Shown here: positions 1 to 13,100 of the stretch, one piece after another
How the letters are laid out: each line of letters opens with the position of its first letter
Position numbering within the stretch: position 1 is the first letter of the stretch
NCBI GenBank assembly: GCA_900312665.1
Contig: ONZQ02000002.1
Span: 124,001 to 188,000 of the forward strand
Length of the DNA stretch: 64,000 nt
Direction of reading: 5' to 3'
DNA from: Cephalotrichum gorgonifer
Lineage: Eukaryota > Ascomycota > Sordariomycetes > Microascales > Microascaceae
Made by a program: the position numbers and the translations under genes
Notes under the pieces: generated by a model
Told to the model about the DNA's origin: nothing
Databases searched by the model: none
What the model saw: the letters and a program-made list of their open reading frames with translations, nothing else

Positions 1-3000
1 CCCCTGGCCCCCCTGGCCATCCGCTGCTGGGGATGGACGGACGCGTTGCATTGGGCGCGAGCTGAGTGAAAGCCCCATCTTCCTTGCAAGAATCGCTTAC
101 CGGTCTTCCCAGGAAGGAGGAAGAATGAGAGAGAAGCGGCACGCCAGAAATGCGAACCCCTTTCTGGTGCAGCCGTGGCGCATGGATCCACTGGTAAGAG
201 ACGCAACTATCAGCCCAGTCCTGCTGGAGCAATACTAGCACAAGTAAGGTTTGAAAACGCCAATACTGGGCATGAGCACACGGGAAGACACACGGGAGAC
301 GGGGTCTGTCAACCGCTGGTCATGCTTCTCTGGATCTGGACCGGTAATGACGGGACCCGAACTTGGAACGTGTGGTCACTGCTCGAAACAGATAGTCTGG
401 CGCTATTTTCGTTATACCGACCGAAGCCAGTCTTTGAAACAACATGAGAACCTCCCTTCTTTCTATCACTTGAGATATCGTCGTCCCCTGGATAATTTGG
501 GCGCCGACGATCCCATCCCGGTTATTACGGAGAAGTCCGTCCTAGTAGAGGTACCAGGATGACCGCGATTTGCGCAAGCACACACAGACCCGCCCATCAG
601 AAGAAATCTACGCTAATCCCACAGGCTTAGACGGGGCCTCGGCCTGCTGACAGGGAGTCCTTGTCGACTGGGGCCGCCTGGCGAGGCAGGTCCGGGTAAC
701 AGTTTGAGGGAAATATTCGAAGATGATTGCCGGCGGAGTGGAGGTACACGTATCCTGTTAGTGCCCTGGTCCCTGTATTTTCTTCTCTTCGTGTCCCACC
801 ACTGTCTCCAGAAGGCCGTTATTAATAGCTAACAAGGACCAGAGCGATGGCGATCCTGGCCTGTCGGACTCCTGTAGTTACCGGCACGGAGTATTTGATC
901 GTACTCATATTAGAAGTCCCCGAGAACGGGATGCTGTCAAAGGTCAAATCCCGGAGACAAGGACCACCCGGTCCCCTCCCCCGCCACTGACGCAGGGGAC
1001 TCGGTCCATTGCTTGAGATTCGGTCCATTGCTGGCTAGACTACACCATCGTAGGTGGGACAGACGGGGGAAGGAACCCCGACAAAGCCCCCCCCCCGACC
1101 GTTGCTTCCCCTCTTTCGCCATTCCTTCGCTCCACTTTAGACCTGGGCAGAGTCGGTCCTGAAGCCCTTGCCTGCCGGGGCGTCACACTCGCTTCCGGCC
1201 GCGTACGAGTACTCCCCACCTGTGCGAATGGACCAGCCGCCGGCCCGACGTCCTCAAACAAGTACGGTCCTTATACGGGACTATCATGGGGATGTTACCC
1301 CGGAGAGTCGCTCGGGAAGACACATCGTATTATGCGGAGTACGTAGTAAATACAACAAAGTATGCCCGATGATAACGTCGGCCGACCGTTTTCATCTGGG
1401 GGCGGGAGGGAGCGGATCTGCAGGGAGACTAGTACTTGTACCAACTCGTCGAGCAACGTCCGGTTCGGTCAAACGAAGCCGAAAACACCACATCGATCCT
1501 CTCCGTGGGGGACGAGAGGGGAAGGAGCCCCTCTCTTCCTCTTCTGTCCTGTCGGGCTTCCATCGCTCCTTCCTTTTCCACAACCCACCAATCGCCTTTG
1601 GTTACCGACTGACGCCTAGCGCCATGCACCCCTTTCGCTAGCTTGCCTTCCTAGCGCGTTTTGGTAGGTTTGTTAGCGTGGTGTCGGGAAGACGTCAGCT
1701 TTTTTTTTTCTCTCTCTCTTTCTTGCCTCTGGGAGCATTTTTTGGTGGCTGGGGTTTTTGCGTGTTTTTGTTCGGGGGGAAGGGGCGGGGTGAGATGGCG
1801 CGGACGGGACGTTTCTTTGGCACGACATGTACCGGCTAGCGTCACTGTTTTCTCGGCTCCCCAAGGAGCTAAAAAAGGATATGCGAGGCAGTGCACTTTT
1901 TTCTCTTTGTAAGAGGGGATACATGTGATGTTCGGTCTTCCGCGGGCATTTGATCTTGTTGTGGCATGATGTGTTGAATGGGAGGTCGAAACTCACGTAG
2001 AAGGACCGACCACCTTGGCTTTACTCATACTCGTGCGAGTACGAATGGGCATGGTGTCGGGAAGGACCTTGTCCAAGCCCAGGCATCCGAACGCACATTT
2101 GTCGGTGGACTCCCACCCCCAGCCCTTCTTTTTGTGCTACCAAGCCACTTATACCACTACATACTGCGAGTGTCGCAGCGAACCATCCACGAGCAACAGC
2201 GTCGCCATTCCTCCTGCGCTACCCTGTCTTGGGTTGCAACTTGTAAGGACCATCTAAGTGCAGTTGTCTGCTGCGAAGTAACGTACGCACAAACATAGCC
2301 ATACGTGACAATGCGGCTGCGGGGCGCCTATCACCTCAACGTTCGTCCCCTGTCTTGCATTCCCTGGGTTTTGCGCAGCTCCTCACAGCGCTGATGTGCG
2401 CTGGTAGTCGTACAGGGGCCAGGGGTGTGTTAGGGTGGGGGATAGTGTAGATAACGAAAGATATGAGAAACCATCTCTAAAACCAAGAAGACGGCAATCT
2501 TGATATCGAGAGCTTTATCTCGCCCTGAAGATACGAGTAGGAGCGGACTGTCGCCTCCGTCTATCGAATCCCCCCCCGGCCTTAGCGAAAAAGTACCGTC
2601 TCCAAGTACTCACTCATACTCGTAGTACTTCGACCGCTTGATAAAAGCGATACAGGCCGGAGTACAGGGTACCGAATTTGGTAGGTAGCGCTTAGGGCGG
2701 AGATCGGGGGGTCGGAGCATCCGGGAGTCGCTTCGGGGATTTCCCCTTGCGATGTTTTTTTGTGTCTTCTAGCTAGTTAGCGCCGAAATCAAATACCACT
2801 GGCCAAGCACCGACAAAAGTACAAGTGGCCGGACTTGAAGAACGAGTTCGGACCTTGCCCCACCTTGGGCGTTGTGGGGTTCCTTCCCCCTCGCTCGGTG
2901 TCCGTGAGCATTTCGTGTTCCTGGTTTCCTGCCGCCCAGCCCCACATCGGTCGGAGTGGGTAACCTAAATTGAAAGGAGGATTATTACTGGTTAGCACAA

Positions 3001-6000
3001 AACGCTTGTACTCGTTCTACACATGGGCATTGAACACCAGTCAGTGGGTCTTTCGAGTTCTAACGGCGCGTCGACGGTATTATTGTTAGTGTTTCCATCT
3101 CGTGAGAGTAGTGCGAGTTTGCACGTGGCGAAGGACTTAAGTTTTGGCAGGTACGGATTTGACAGATAGGCGGATTATACTCGTCCTCGTACGGAGTACT
3201 TGTACTTGTACTCCAGGTGCAGGTCCGGGAGTTTTAGTTTTTTCTCCAGAAAGAATTTGCTGGCAGGATGTCTGTGCACCCAAGGACGAGTCCCGCTTGG
3301 TCCTTGTGGGGAAGGTCGCTCCTCCCAGACTGAAAGAAAAACAGAGGGCCGGCGTCCCACCCACACACCGCTTGCCCGCCCCAATTGGGAAATTTTTGGC
3401 TGGAGCAGGGAGCTTTGACTATCTGAACTGGGCCACATAAGGCAGTTTTGACTTACCTTTCCTCCTCTTTTCGATTTTTTTTCTTTCATGTGCAGCTACC
3501 TGCAGAACGCACGGAGGTTTGAGGTCTGCATACGGGGAAATGCAGGTTGGTGTTCCCGTCACCTTATTTCTGTGAAGGAGCCTTTTTCTTCTTCTTTCTC
3601 TGTGCTTCCTGTCCTGGTACGAGTACATGGTTAAATCCTTTTGGCCCTATCCGTCTCTCCCAACTACCACAGGGTGGTCAGAACTCTCGCGAGACCCCGC
3701 TCGTCTCTACTAGTACCTGCCGGCGTACCTGTCAGCATGCCTGTACCTGTCAGCATGGATACACGTACTTGTTCGGAGTAGCTGTCAGCGATTACCTACT
3801 ACCGCTATGTAGCAGGTGGTGGTGGTCCAGGGCGGACGACAGATGAATCCACCTGGGCTCACTCCCCGCCGTCACGCTCGGCTCTTTTTGCGAGCCACCA
3901 CCCCGGACACCGGACACGGGGCACACGGCACGGACGAGCACGGAACGCCCTGTCTACCAAATCCTGGTTTTTACTACCCGGAGGACGGCAGGTAAATTAT
4001 ACGGGATGAGCTAGTGTCTATTCTTGCCTACGGACGCAAGTATATTCTGAAAGAGTGATAAGGGGTCGAGAATACCTGACATTCACTCTCGTACATGGAT
4101 ACTCGGACAAGTACGGTTCTTCAGTACCGACGTCGGGACCTACGCCAATCCGTAACATGTGCACAAGTAAGGAGGACGGAGTATTATGTAGTATACAAGC
4201 ACAAGAATGGAGTGGGCGGTGACGCGTGGGGGCGTCACAGGGGTTCGAAGTAAGTCACATTGTCACAAGTCTAGACTTGGAAGGAGGAGAAGCAGCATGT
4301 GTGATTCCACGATCCCGGAAGAAGGCGTGCTCCTCGCTCAGTGGCGTCCCGCAATAAGCAAGCACGCGACTTGTTCTCTAGAGCAATGACATCGTAGCGG
4401 TGGGGAAAGGGAAAGGGCGGGGGGAAGGCAATATGGAGGAGACTACTAGCCGATTTCCCGCTCCCATATTAATAGTACTTGTACAATAAGATGTCAGCAT
4501 GAATGAGTACGAGTCTTAGCATGCAGCTGTCCTAACTTCTATTAACACCCGATTGACTGAGCCATCCATCCCCTCGTGTCATCCCGAGGGATGTTCCACA
4601 TCCTCGGTTCGCAGCGCGTGGGAGGGTTGCACCCCCTCCTCCCAACTCGGCTTCCCCCTCTTTTCCCACCAGCATCGGTGCTAGTTTACTAGTGCTTGCC
4701 CGAGTACCTAGCAGTGGACGACGTCGAACGGTCTCTTGCTCGCATGCATCTCCGGACTTGTACAATCATTCGCGAGAGCAGGAGTGCAGTTTAGGATTCT
4801 GTGGCTCTGTCTTGGCAGTGTGGTTCCATGACGATCATCTCCCCCTGGTTCGTTCATAGCCCCTGTCCAGATTCAAGATGGATCTCCCAGTGCGACTGCA
4901 CGGGACAGGGGGGGTCCGCCGCGAGTACTACATACGATTACGGAGTACGGAGTACTACGACCAATATCACTGCTACTATAGCTTTTGCTTTGTAAAATAT
5001 TATTACAGCTAATCCCCGGATTCGCGAGCTCTCTCAGCTCTGTCCCGTCCCGCAGCACCTGTATTAATACCGCCCGCCATACGAGATATTTCTCGGCAAA
5101 CCGCATGCTCAGCACTAGAAAGGAGGGGAGGAGAGGAAGGGGAGGAGGGGTGGGGGAGGTGGAAGAGAGGGGCGTACCTGTATTGTTGCTAGTCCGAAGA
5201 TGATCTCCCCCCCGAGATTCGCGTGCTGTCTTTTCCCGAGTATGGCTCATAGATTGTGGTATCCCTCCTGCGTAGGCCACCGTATTGAATTCATCCTCAG
5301 ATTATCTTTGCCTCCCTTTCCCAGAGCTGACATCGCCCTGCCTCGAAGATCGGCATGCACTAATATTCCTCGTACGAGTGCAAGCGAAATACGTCTGATC
5401 TGATCTGATCCTGGTGTTTGCGGCGGTCCACCTGGCGTCCATCCCCTGTACGCTCACGTCGGACCTTCCGTCCATCCCCTGGACACCCAACCTTCCTTCC
5501 TTCCAGCGCCCATCCTCCTGCCTTCCTGCCCTCCTCCCGTCCTGCCACCCTTCCAAAGGACCTCACCAATCTCAGTAGTAAAATAGTACGAGTACGAGTA
5601 CAAGGATCTAGTAGTGCAAGTACGTGTCCACCCGGGGCAGGCACCTTCCCCCTCCCCCTCCCCCACCATCCGGCCACCACCCACCACCGCCTGCCACCGA
5701 CGTACAAGTAGACCAAGCAAGGGTGCGTGCTTGCTCATGGGGATTTGTTCATTTCACCCCAAATTGACCCGGGCACACAACTCGGCCCCACATCCAAATT
5801 AATCCACCCTCTGGAAATACTGGGAAACCAGCAATACTTGTATTCGTATTTGTGCGGATATTATTAGCATTGTTATTAGCATTGCACTGTAAATTTCGCG
5901 TGTCCCTACCTGCAGCCTCACCGTCCACACACGAGAGCTATACCGGCGAAATCTGAAGGTCCAATGGAACCGGGCCGATGAGAACAAATTGCCCTGCAAA

Positions 6001-7537
6001 GAGCAAACCAACAGCGGCTCCTGCTATCTTTGGATTTGGGAGCTGAGGTAGGCTCAGTAGGATTTTAGTCGTCTTATCAAGAAGGCCCTCTGTTGGCCCG
6101 TCTGTATCTTTCTTCCCGTCCCCCCCTGTCCATCTTCGAACTTCGACGAATCTCGAAGCCCAAGCCACGAATCGAATCTCCCATGTTCTCAGCGCCATTC
6201 GCTCTACGAGTTGGTGCCATTGAACCGGAATACGGAGAAGCGCGCCGTCGAATCACCCTGGGCGACTTTCCACCATAGTGACGAAGGGTGGTCCGGTCCA
6301 TTCTTTTCTGGCTAATTTCGACGACCCACGAGAGCCAAGACGAAGGACTCCCAGTGTATCCGGCCCAGGACGCCCTCGTCTCCGAAGAGCGTGTACGGAA
6401 GGTGCAGGTGCGTCTGGTGGTACTTTGGAACCGGACTTGTACCCGCACAGAGGGTGTGCTGTTCGGAAGGAACGAGGTACGCGGTACTTCTGACTGTGCT
6501 ATTTGACGGACACTAGCACTGTCTCCTCTCTTTTTTTCACCCCAGATCCCTGTCGGCCCTAGGATCCGTCCGTACAGGGCAACAACTCACACCTCCAGGA
6601 CAGAGAAGTGTGCTCGTAATACTTGCTGTGCCCGTACGCCCTCTACTTCTTTTTGTCCCCCCCTTTTCCCCTCCCCTGGCGCAGCAGGAGGCCATCTGTT
6701 ACCGAGGACGGAGTGCTCAGAAGGTGCTTGCTCTCCTTAGCTGCATCGGCAACGAGTCCATTGCCTCCCTAGTTTCGAAACTACGTAGTACTTGCATCTG
6801 TACCAGTATGGGCATGATAGCCTCACACCTCCCTCCCCGGCTTCTGGTTCACTTCCCCAGTACCTGTGTTTGTTTGGATTACCCCATCACATACATACAA
6901 GTAGTACGAGTACATCAACACCACGAGTATTACGTAGTACCACTGCATTATTGCAACTATACGTACATACATTGCCAGACCAGATATCCCATCTCTCTGG
7001 ATCCAGCCTCCCTCCGTTACCCCCCTGTCCGTACTTGTATTATCACAACACCCATACCCATTGCAAGTAATACAAGTATGACAAGGGTGGCCCGGAACTG
7101 ACAGGCATCAGATTCATGTCCATCCTCGCAATAATATTATATTGTGCTCAGCCTTCAACCTCTTCCCCCCACCCGCTCGCTCCCTGGTCCTCTTCACTCC
7201 TTCACACTCCGAGGCGATCTGCGCCCAATCGAGAACCGAGAATCGAGACCTCTCCACTCATTGAAACGCGCAAGCGACGTTTTTCAACACCTACCCGGAT
7301 CGACAGTACCATCCTCTTCGCCCATGCTTTCCACCCCGGCTCCTATTGCGGGTACAAGTAATAGCAGATCCACACGTTCGTCGTACAGGACTCGTACGCG
7401 TACCTCTCCAGGTGCGGTGTACGAGTGCTGAGTACACGCCCGTCAGCCTCTGCAAAGCCAGAGATCCCGGAAAGCACAAGGATTGACCTTACACGGGCGC
7501 CGCTCTCGACCACTGCATTTGCTTGCAGCCAAGCACG
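1..7537. other. Gene-poor left flank with no supportable coding region
   Basis: No frame here has domain-like composition or connects to a neighbour through plausible splice sites. The longest open frames (for example 1168-1641 and 6610-7101) have low-complexity, composition-driven translations. The stretch holds many TAC-centred hexamers (near 2030, 2605, 3180-3220, 4090, 4920-4965, 5587-5607, 6893-6945 and 7380-7430), short pyrimidine runs and one 18-bp tandem duplication. The last 400 bases or so are pyrimidine-rich and are probably the promoter and 5' leader of the gene starting at 7538. Confidence 0.6.
3725..3760. repeat. Two-copy 18-bp tandem duplication
   Basis: Two adjacent 18-bp units share their first 15 bases (GTACCTGTCAGCATG) and differ in the last three (CCT versus GAT). 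They lie in the gene-poor left flank next to other GTAC-containing words. No function is apparent. Confidence 0.8.
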
Positions 7538-10168
7538 ATGTGGGCCGCTGCCGCCCCGTTACCCTACTACTCGGAGTACCACACTTCGAGGCGGAAAGGG
7601 AGTGGAACCACCGCTAGCAAGAAAGATGGATCGTCCAAAGGAGGCCCCGCCCACCCGCCCCCATCGGCAGCGGTAGGTGCGTCGGCGTCCGCGACAGTTC
7701 TTAGTGTCGACATGGCCGCACTTCTGGAACCTGCCATCGACGGTCCCCCTTCCCCCGAAAGACTTCGCGCTCTCAACAAGCAGGCCAGACAGGCCGCGAA
7801 TTTCGAAAAGAACCGATCTCATAACCCGTCCGCCTCCTCCGTCCACAATTCTTCCGAACGTCCCTGGGATCACGTCTTGGACAACACACCTCTCTCCCGC
7901 CGCTCATCTGGGCGCTCCACCTCGAGCAGCATGCCTTCACGCGAGAGGCCCGACAGCGTCCAGATCCTTGGGAAGGCCATTTTTGGCAGGAAGGGGAAGC
8001 TAAAGCGCGACAGCAGCGCGAACAGCTCTTCGGCTAGCTCTCTATACTCGGGCGAGACGCCTCTCGAAACGACCATGCCGACGCCCCCCATCAAGGAACA
8101 GCGCTTCATCCCGCCCCTTTTCGGCCGCCGCAAAGCCGCCAAGTCAGACCCATGGGGCGACATGAACCCGAACGCGATACCGACACCCGTGGCTCTGAAA
8201 AAGCAGAGCATCTCGGGCCCGTATAACTTCCAGCACGTAGCCCATACGCGACGAGACCACGTACCGGCGTCATTCCACCGATCGAGTCGCATGGGATCCG
8301 TCGCCGAGCTCCCCACGACCATTGTATCACAGAACGGTATTGGCATTCCTGACGACTCACGATTCCCCGACCTGCCACCCGAGAGCAACTACGTTACGGA
8401 GCTCTCGTTCGGGAGCAACATGGCCAATCCCATCGAACCTCACACCCACATCTACTTGGATAGGCCGCCGGTTCAGATGACATACGTGGGCGGGGCACCC
8501 CCCCGTGGCGGACCCAGACGCTTGGTGAAGTCATCCAAGTCACAGGAACATTTGCGCGGCGCCCCTCCGCGACCGCCTCGGCCTCCGCGATCCCCGATAG
8601 TCCAGGCCTACCACGACATGCAGCCGCAACCAGACACGCAGCGACCAATCTCGCCGCCTATCCCCCCGCCTAGGCTCTCCAGCCGACAATCTATCAGATA
8701 TGGGGGTTATGACCCATTAGAAACCACCACGCTCGAACGCCCGCAAACCAGCGGAGGCTTCCGGCAGCCCGAGCCGTTTCAGTTTGTACCCCAGTCGCCA
8801 GAGCTGCAACCAGCCTCCGCCCATAGCTATAGCTCATCTGTGGATATGGGCGCGGTATCCGATGACTATTTCCACCACGCAGTGACGACACCCGACGACG
8901 AGGCATGGCCGCTCACACCCGTCATGACGGCCACGTCTAACGAGGGAGCACTCCCCGACGTTCCCGAGGAAGATGAAGGTCCCAAAATCGGCCACAGGCC
9001 GCACGGCAGTGTCGCCAGTAATTCTTCGTCCATCCGACGCACTCGGTCTGTTCCGCTCCTGCGACGCTCGACACAGCACACAGACTACGAGACAACAGCC
9101 ACTCGCAGGCCGCCCAGCGCGACATCGGACACGCTCGGTCACTTCGACTTGTTCGCCGCCCAGCGGGCTCTCAGGGCATCATCCGCGGGGGATGTCGAGA
9201 TAGCCGAGACTCCGGGTCGCTCGAGCTGGGAGGACGATATCGACTACTGCTACGAGAACGAACTCGAAGCTGACTGCGACTACGAGTGGACACGGCAGTC
9301 GGGTGAAACCTACCGCGAGGGTCCGGATACGAGGGCGGTCTACCCGACCGTATCCGAGCCACGGTCCAGCCCATTGCCGCAGGCCGCCCCCGAGCCGATG
9401 TCGGGGCTGTTCTTGACGCCTGACAACGACGACGTGCCTGCACTGAGCCCAGCCAGCCAGGTATCGCTCCATGAGCCCGAGGCAATCACACCCACTGTGG
9501 CGGCCACGCCTGCATCAAGCTTCTCGGGCGGCCACCCCGAACTGAGAATTCACAAGCAGCGACCCGACTCCCACGCGTCCAGCTTCAAGGAGTCTCACGG
9601 CTTCACGCTGTCGCCATCTCTTCTTATTCCGGCTGACTTCCAACAGCAGATGATGCTGACGGCGTCGGACGCGGGGGGCTACGATGATGGTGGCCCGATT
9701 ATCCTCGGCGACTACCAGCGCTATAGCGACAAGGCGCCCGCCGCCAGCCACTCGAGCCTACTAGATCGTGTGAGCACGTCGACGCTAGGGACAGACTCGT
9801 CTGTTCACTCCGGGGCCAGCGGTGACGTACGCCACGTGTCGACATCCACGGCCTATACGCGCTTCACGGGCGTCGATGAACTGGCTGACGACGTCACGGG
9901 CAGCTGGAGTCCTAAGGTCGAGCCTGTCATCCCGCGGGACGAATGCTCCTTCGTCGAGACCCTGATTCCGTCCTTCATCGAGCCGCTGGCCCCGCTGTCG
10001 CCGTCGCAGCCGACCGCCCACTCGGAGATCAAGGGCCTTGCGCCCGAGTCGAGCATGGACCTGCCGCGCGGGGCAGGGCGCCCGAGGGCTAGGACCACCA
10101 GCCTAGCGACACCCCAGCGGGCACAGTTCTCGCTGTTTCCCAGGTCGCCCAGCATGAGGCGGCTCTAG
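7538..10168 (+). CDS. Large Ser/Pro-rich conserved-type fungal protein, function unknown
   Basis: A single open frame encodes about 876 residues from the ATG at 7538. The frame is open a few codons further upstream, and CTTGCAG at 7522-7528 could be a 3' splice site, so an earlier coding or leader exon is possible. I recognise no catalytic domain. The protein is rich in Ser, Pro and Arg. It has a basic N-terminus (SRRKG and SKKDG-like stretches), a Pro/Arg-rich segment around residues 330-360 (PPRPPRPPR), acidic patches near 480 and 565-590, and a basic Ser/Arg tail ending SPSMRRL. There are no membrane segments or signal peptide. Composition suggests a largely disordered regulatory or scaffold protein with many potential phosphosites; that is inference. 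The lack of internal stops over 2.6 kb and the third-position G/C bias support real coding. Confidence 0.85.
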   Translation: MWAAAAPLPYYSEYHTSRRKGSGTTASKKDGSSKGGPAHPPPSAAVGASASATVLSVDMAALLEPAIDGPPSPERLRALNKQARQAANFEKNRSHNPSASSVHNSSERPWDHVLDNTPLSRRSSGRSTSSSMPSRERPDSVQILGKAIFGRKGKLKRDSSANSSSASSLYSGETPLETTMPTPPIKEQRFIPPLFGRRKAAKSDPWGDMNPNAIPTPVALKKQSISGPYNFQHVAHTRRDHVPASFHRSSRMGSVAELPTTIVSQNGIGIPDDSRFPDLPPESNYVTELSFGSNMANPIEPHTHIYLDRPPVQMTYVGGAPPRGGPRRLVKSSKSQEHLRGAPPRPPRPPRSPIVQAYHDMQPQPDTQRPISPPIPPPRLSSRQSIRYGGYDPLETTTLERPQTSGGFRQPEPFQFVPQSPELQPASAHSYSSSVDMGAVSDDYFHHAVTTPDDEAWPLTPVMTATSNEGALPDVPEEDEGPKIGHRPHGSVASNSSSIRRTRSVPLLRRSTQHTDYETTATRRPPSATSDTLGHFDLFAAQRALRASSAGDVEIAETPGRSSWEDDIDYCYENELEADCDYEWTRQSGETYREGPDTRAVYPTVSEPRSSPLPQAAPEPMSGLFLTPDNDDVPALSPASQVSLHEPEAITPTVAATPASSFSGGHPELRIHKQRPDSHASSFKESHGFTLSPSLLIPADFQQQMMLTASDAGGYDDGGPIILGDYQRYSDKAPAASHSSLLDRVSTSTLGTDSSVHSGASGDVRHVSTSTAYTRFTGVDELADDVTGSWSPKVEPVIPRDECSFVETLIPSFIEPLAPLSPSQPTAHSEIKGLAPESSMDLPRGAGRPRARTTSLATPQRAQFSLFPRSPSMRRL

Positions 10169-13100
10169 TGTGTCTCATTTGTATTTTGCGCGTTTCTCGT
10201 CTTGGTCCCTATGTCATTATGGGCTGAGAACGGGCGTTTTCTCTTCTATTCCTTCGTTTGGATACCTCTTTTTATGTCTTTGTTTCTGTCCTTTTAGGTT
10301 CGGCGCTCCGGATAGACCAGAGCTTTGTGCAAAATAGCTCAACCGTGTAGCAACAACACATCTTGCCGCACACACACAACATGCGCCCTCACTCGGGTTC
10401 TTTTTTTTGTCTTTTTTTTTTTTTTACCTTTTCCCCTGGGAGGGGCTTATACTATATCCTGTCACTATATACACTGCCTTTTCACTCCTTACCTTTCTCT
10501 TGTTTCTTTTTTTCTTGGGCTATATAGACATGGGGCATGCTGTTTAAGGGTAAAATACTGGCGGGGTATATGGGTCGCGGTCGGCGAAAAAAGGGTTAGG
10601 GGGGGGGGGGTTTTGGGAGGGCGGCTGAGGCTCTTTGGGATCTTTTTGCAAGTTCGATCGATAGGTTCGACGGAGTCTTCTCTTCAGGTTGACCATACCT
10701 GGATCTTCAGACTGGCGATCACCATGTAGAGTTGCAAACAGAGAGTGAAATCTCCCAAAAAAAAAACATTTTCTAATATCGGGTACCCGTTTCCTGCGTG
10801 ACGTTCGTTTCTTGGTCTAGTTGCAGCGCAGTCACTATCAAGCCGGGGCTACACATCCGTCCCCTTAGTTTGACTGGCTGGCAGCTGCCCTGTGAGTCTT
10901 CTTCTTTCACCCCCTAATCCGTTCCCGTGCCCGGAGCTTCGAGCCACCCTTCCGCCAGCTCCGCCCACCCATTGCTTCTTCCCGACTGCCGGGTTATCGT
11001 CTTGATTACGAGCACTCCCGACTCCTTGAACTGACCAGCCGAAATACAGGTACGAGTACAGGCACAAGGGATCTCCCTCTCTTCCGAGGAACGGCGTTTG
11101 CTCGTGACCATTGGGGGTCCCCTCGGTGAAGGATCAGCTCCCTCCAATGCAAAATGTGTCCTTCAGTGCGATTGATACTTCCTTTTCCTGACTGATCGCC
11201 GCTTAGCCGACTCAGACCAATTCCCCTGTTAAACCGGTTGGCATGTCGCAGTGGACATGCCAATTGAATAATATCCCGCACGCGCTCTTCTGACCACCAG
11301 GGGACGAGGATAATACTACTCATAATACATACATGTACGCATAAGCAGCCGTGGGACAAGACGCAGCAACCGACCAACCACACCCACACGTCAGCCGGGC
11401 AGCTCAGGCACCGAGCGGGGAGAAGAAAAGGGGGGGAGGGAGCAAGCCCAGCCCTACCGCTTACACGTACTTCATCCTCCGTGGAACGCATCTGCAGGAC
11501 TAATGTACGAGGAGCAGAGGAGATTGGACAATTGACCTTTGTTCCTAGCAAGGTACCCGTTCCACACCCGCGTCCTGCCGGAGCAGAGAGATGACGAGTA
11601 CAAGTACATACTTTAGCGCTTATTTGTTACTTGCAGCTGTTCAAGGTGAGAGTGGGCGAGCGGGGAGTCGAGACCTGACAAAGTGCCTGACAGCAGAAAC
11701 AAACGCCGTTGAGGGTCACGATTGTCTCGGATTTCGTACTGGTTTGTACTGTAAGGTAGGTTCTATCTACTGGTATACTTGTAATAGGCATTACCCCGTG
11801 GCTATGGGTATGCGTGTGTACTCGTAGTATGAGCAGTGGAAGGCCCCTATCCCATCGAAAAATATTACCGGATCCGTCTCCTCCGGCTTACGGGTAGCAT
11901 TATTGGCTCCCTATCACCATCGAAGGACCTTCTCTAATCTCTAGCACGATGCTCCTCCATACTAGTAATGCCCTGCCACGACAGAAGGGGCCTGCCCTGA
12001 TCTTCGGCACGATACTGCGGACCGATAGCGTAGAAATAGCAAAAACCGGAGGGCATGTGAGACAGCGGGATTGGCATCAGTTGGCCCCGCAAAGTGCCGA
12101 CCAAACCAGGGCGGACTAATTGGTGGGCGGCGCAGATAAAGCCGAGTCCAGGACATGAGTACGAGCACTACATGTACGAGTAGACTAAGAATACATGTAC
12201 TCCCCTCAGGTCCGGTAGTGCGGTCTCGCGGTGACAGAATATGCGGGGACGAAATCCTCGGATGCCACGTCCTGAAGGAGGAAGAGGAGGAGGACGGGCG
12301 TAGGTGTTACTCGAGACTAAAAGCACTCCCTCTCCTCCGCCGGAGCTTCGGGTGCGCTACGCTTTCGCTGTACTCGCACGATATTCCATCAAAGGACGGA
12401 CACACACCTATGAACTAGTCTACCAGCCATGAGTCATGATCGGTAAACCGCGGCTTTGCAATAGCCTTTCGAGCTTCTTCTTCACTACTTGTACTTGCGT
12501 TGCCCCCAAGGGCTGGGTAGTTAGACCCGGGCAGGACTCGGCCTGCTCGGTAAAGTGGTGCCTCGGGGAGAATAGGTAGGTGCTACTGACATCGAGATTT
12601 TCGTTCCTGCAGTCATAGGGCTGTGTATAATAAGAAGGACCGCCTCCAGTGGTTAAAAGATTAGCCATGTCTCCACACCAGTTACAAGTACTCGTACCTG
12701 CACGAGAGGCCTAGGTGGTCCACGCCTGTTGTACTAGTACTTGTATTCGTTCAAGCATCGCAACTGCGATCGATGCCCGTTCTTGTTCCACTGCCTGGGC
12801 AGCAGCTTCCATACAAGTAGGACTGGGAATCGTCGGCTGCTCCTTCCGCGCTAGCAGATCGTGCTGTTCGAGGCCAAGTAAAATAGTGCAAGTATACAAG
12901 TATGATAAGTTAAATCTCCCTCCAAATTCCATACCTACCTACGGACGAAAGGTGCAACAAGTAGATATTATCAAGTGACGTTTTGTCTCACTAGCTGCTT
13001 TGCTTTCTCTCCGCCAAATTCCCGAACCGATTATCCCATTTGGGTTGGTTCGGGGCCAAACTTCTATTATAGCCTTTTTAGGTACGAGTAAATATTACTC

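Noticed and set aside
1168..1641. 157-codon plus-strand frame in the left flank
   Set aside because: No splice partners, no domain, random-looking composition, and overlapping open frames on both strands indicate chance.
11006..11551. 181-codon minus-strand frame
   Set aside because: Composition is random and it contains TAC-hexamer derived residues; no family resemblance or exon context.
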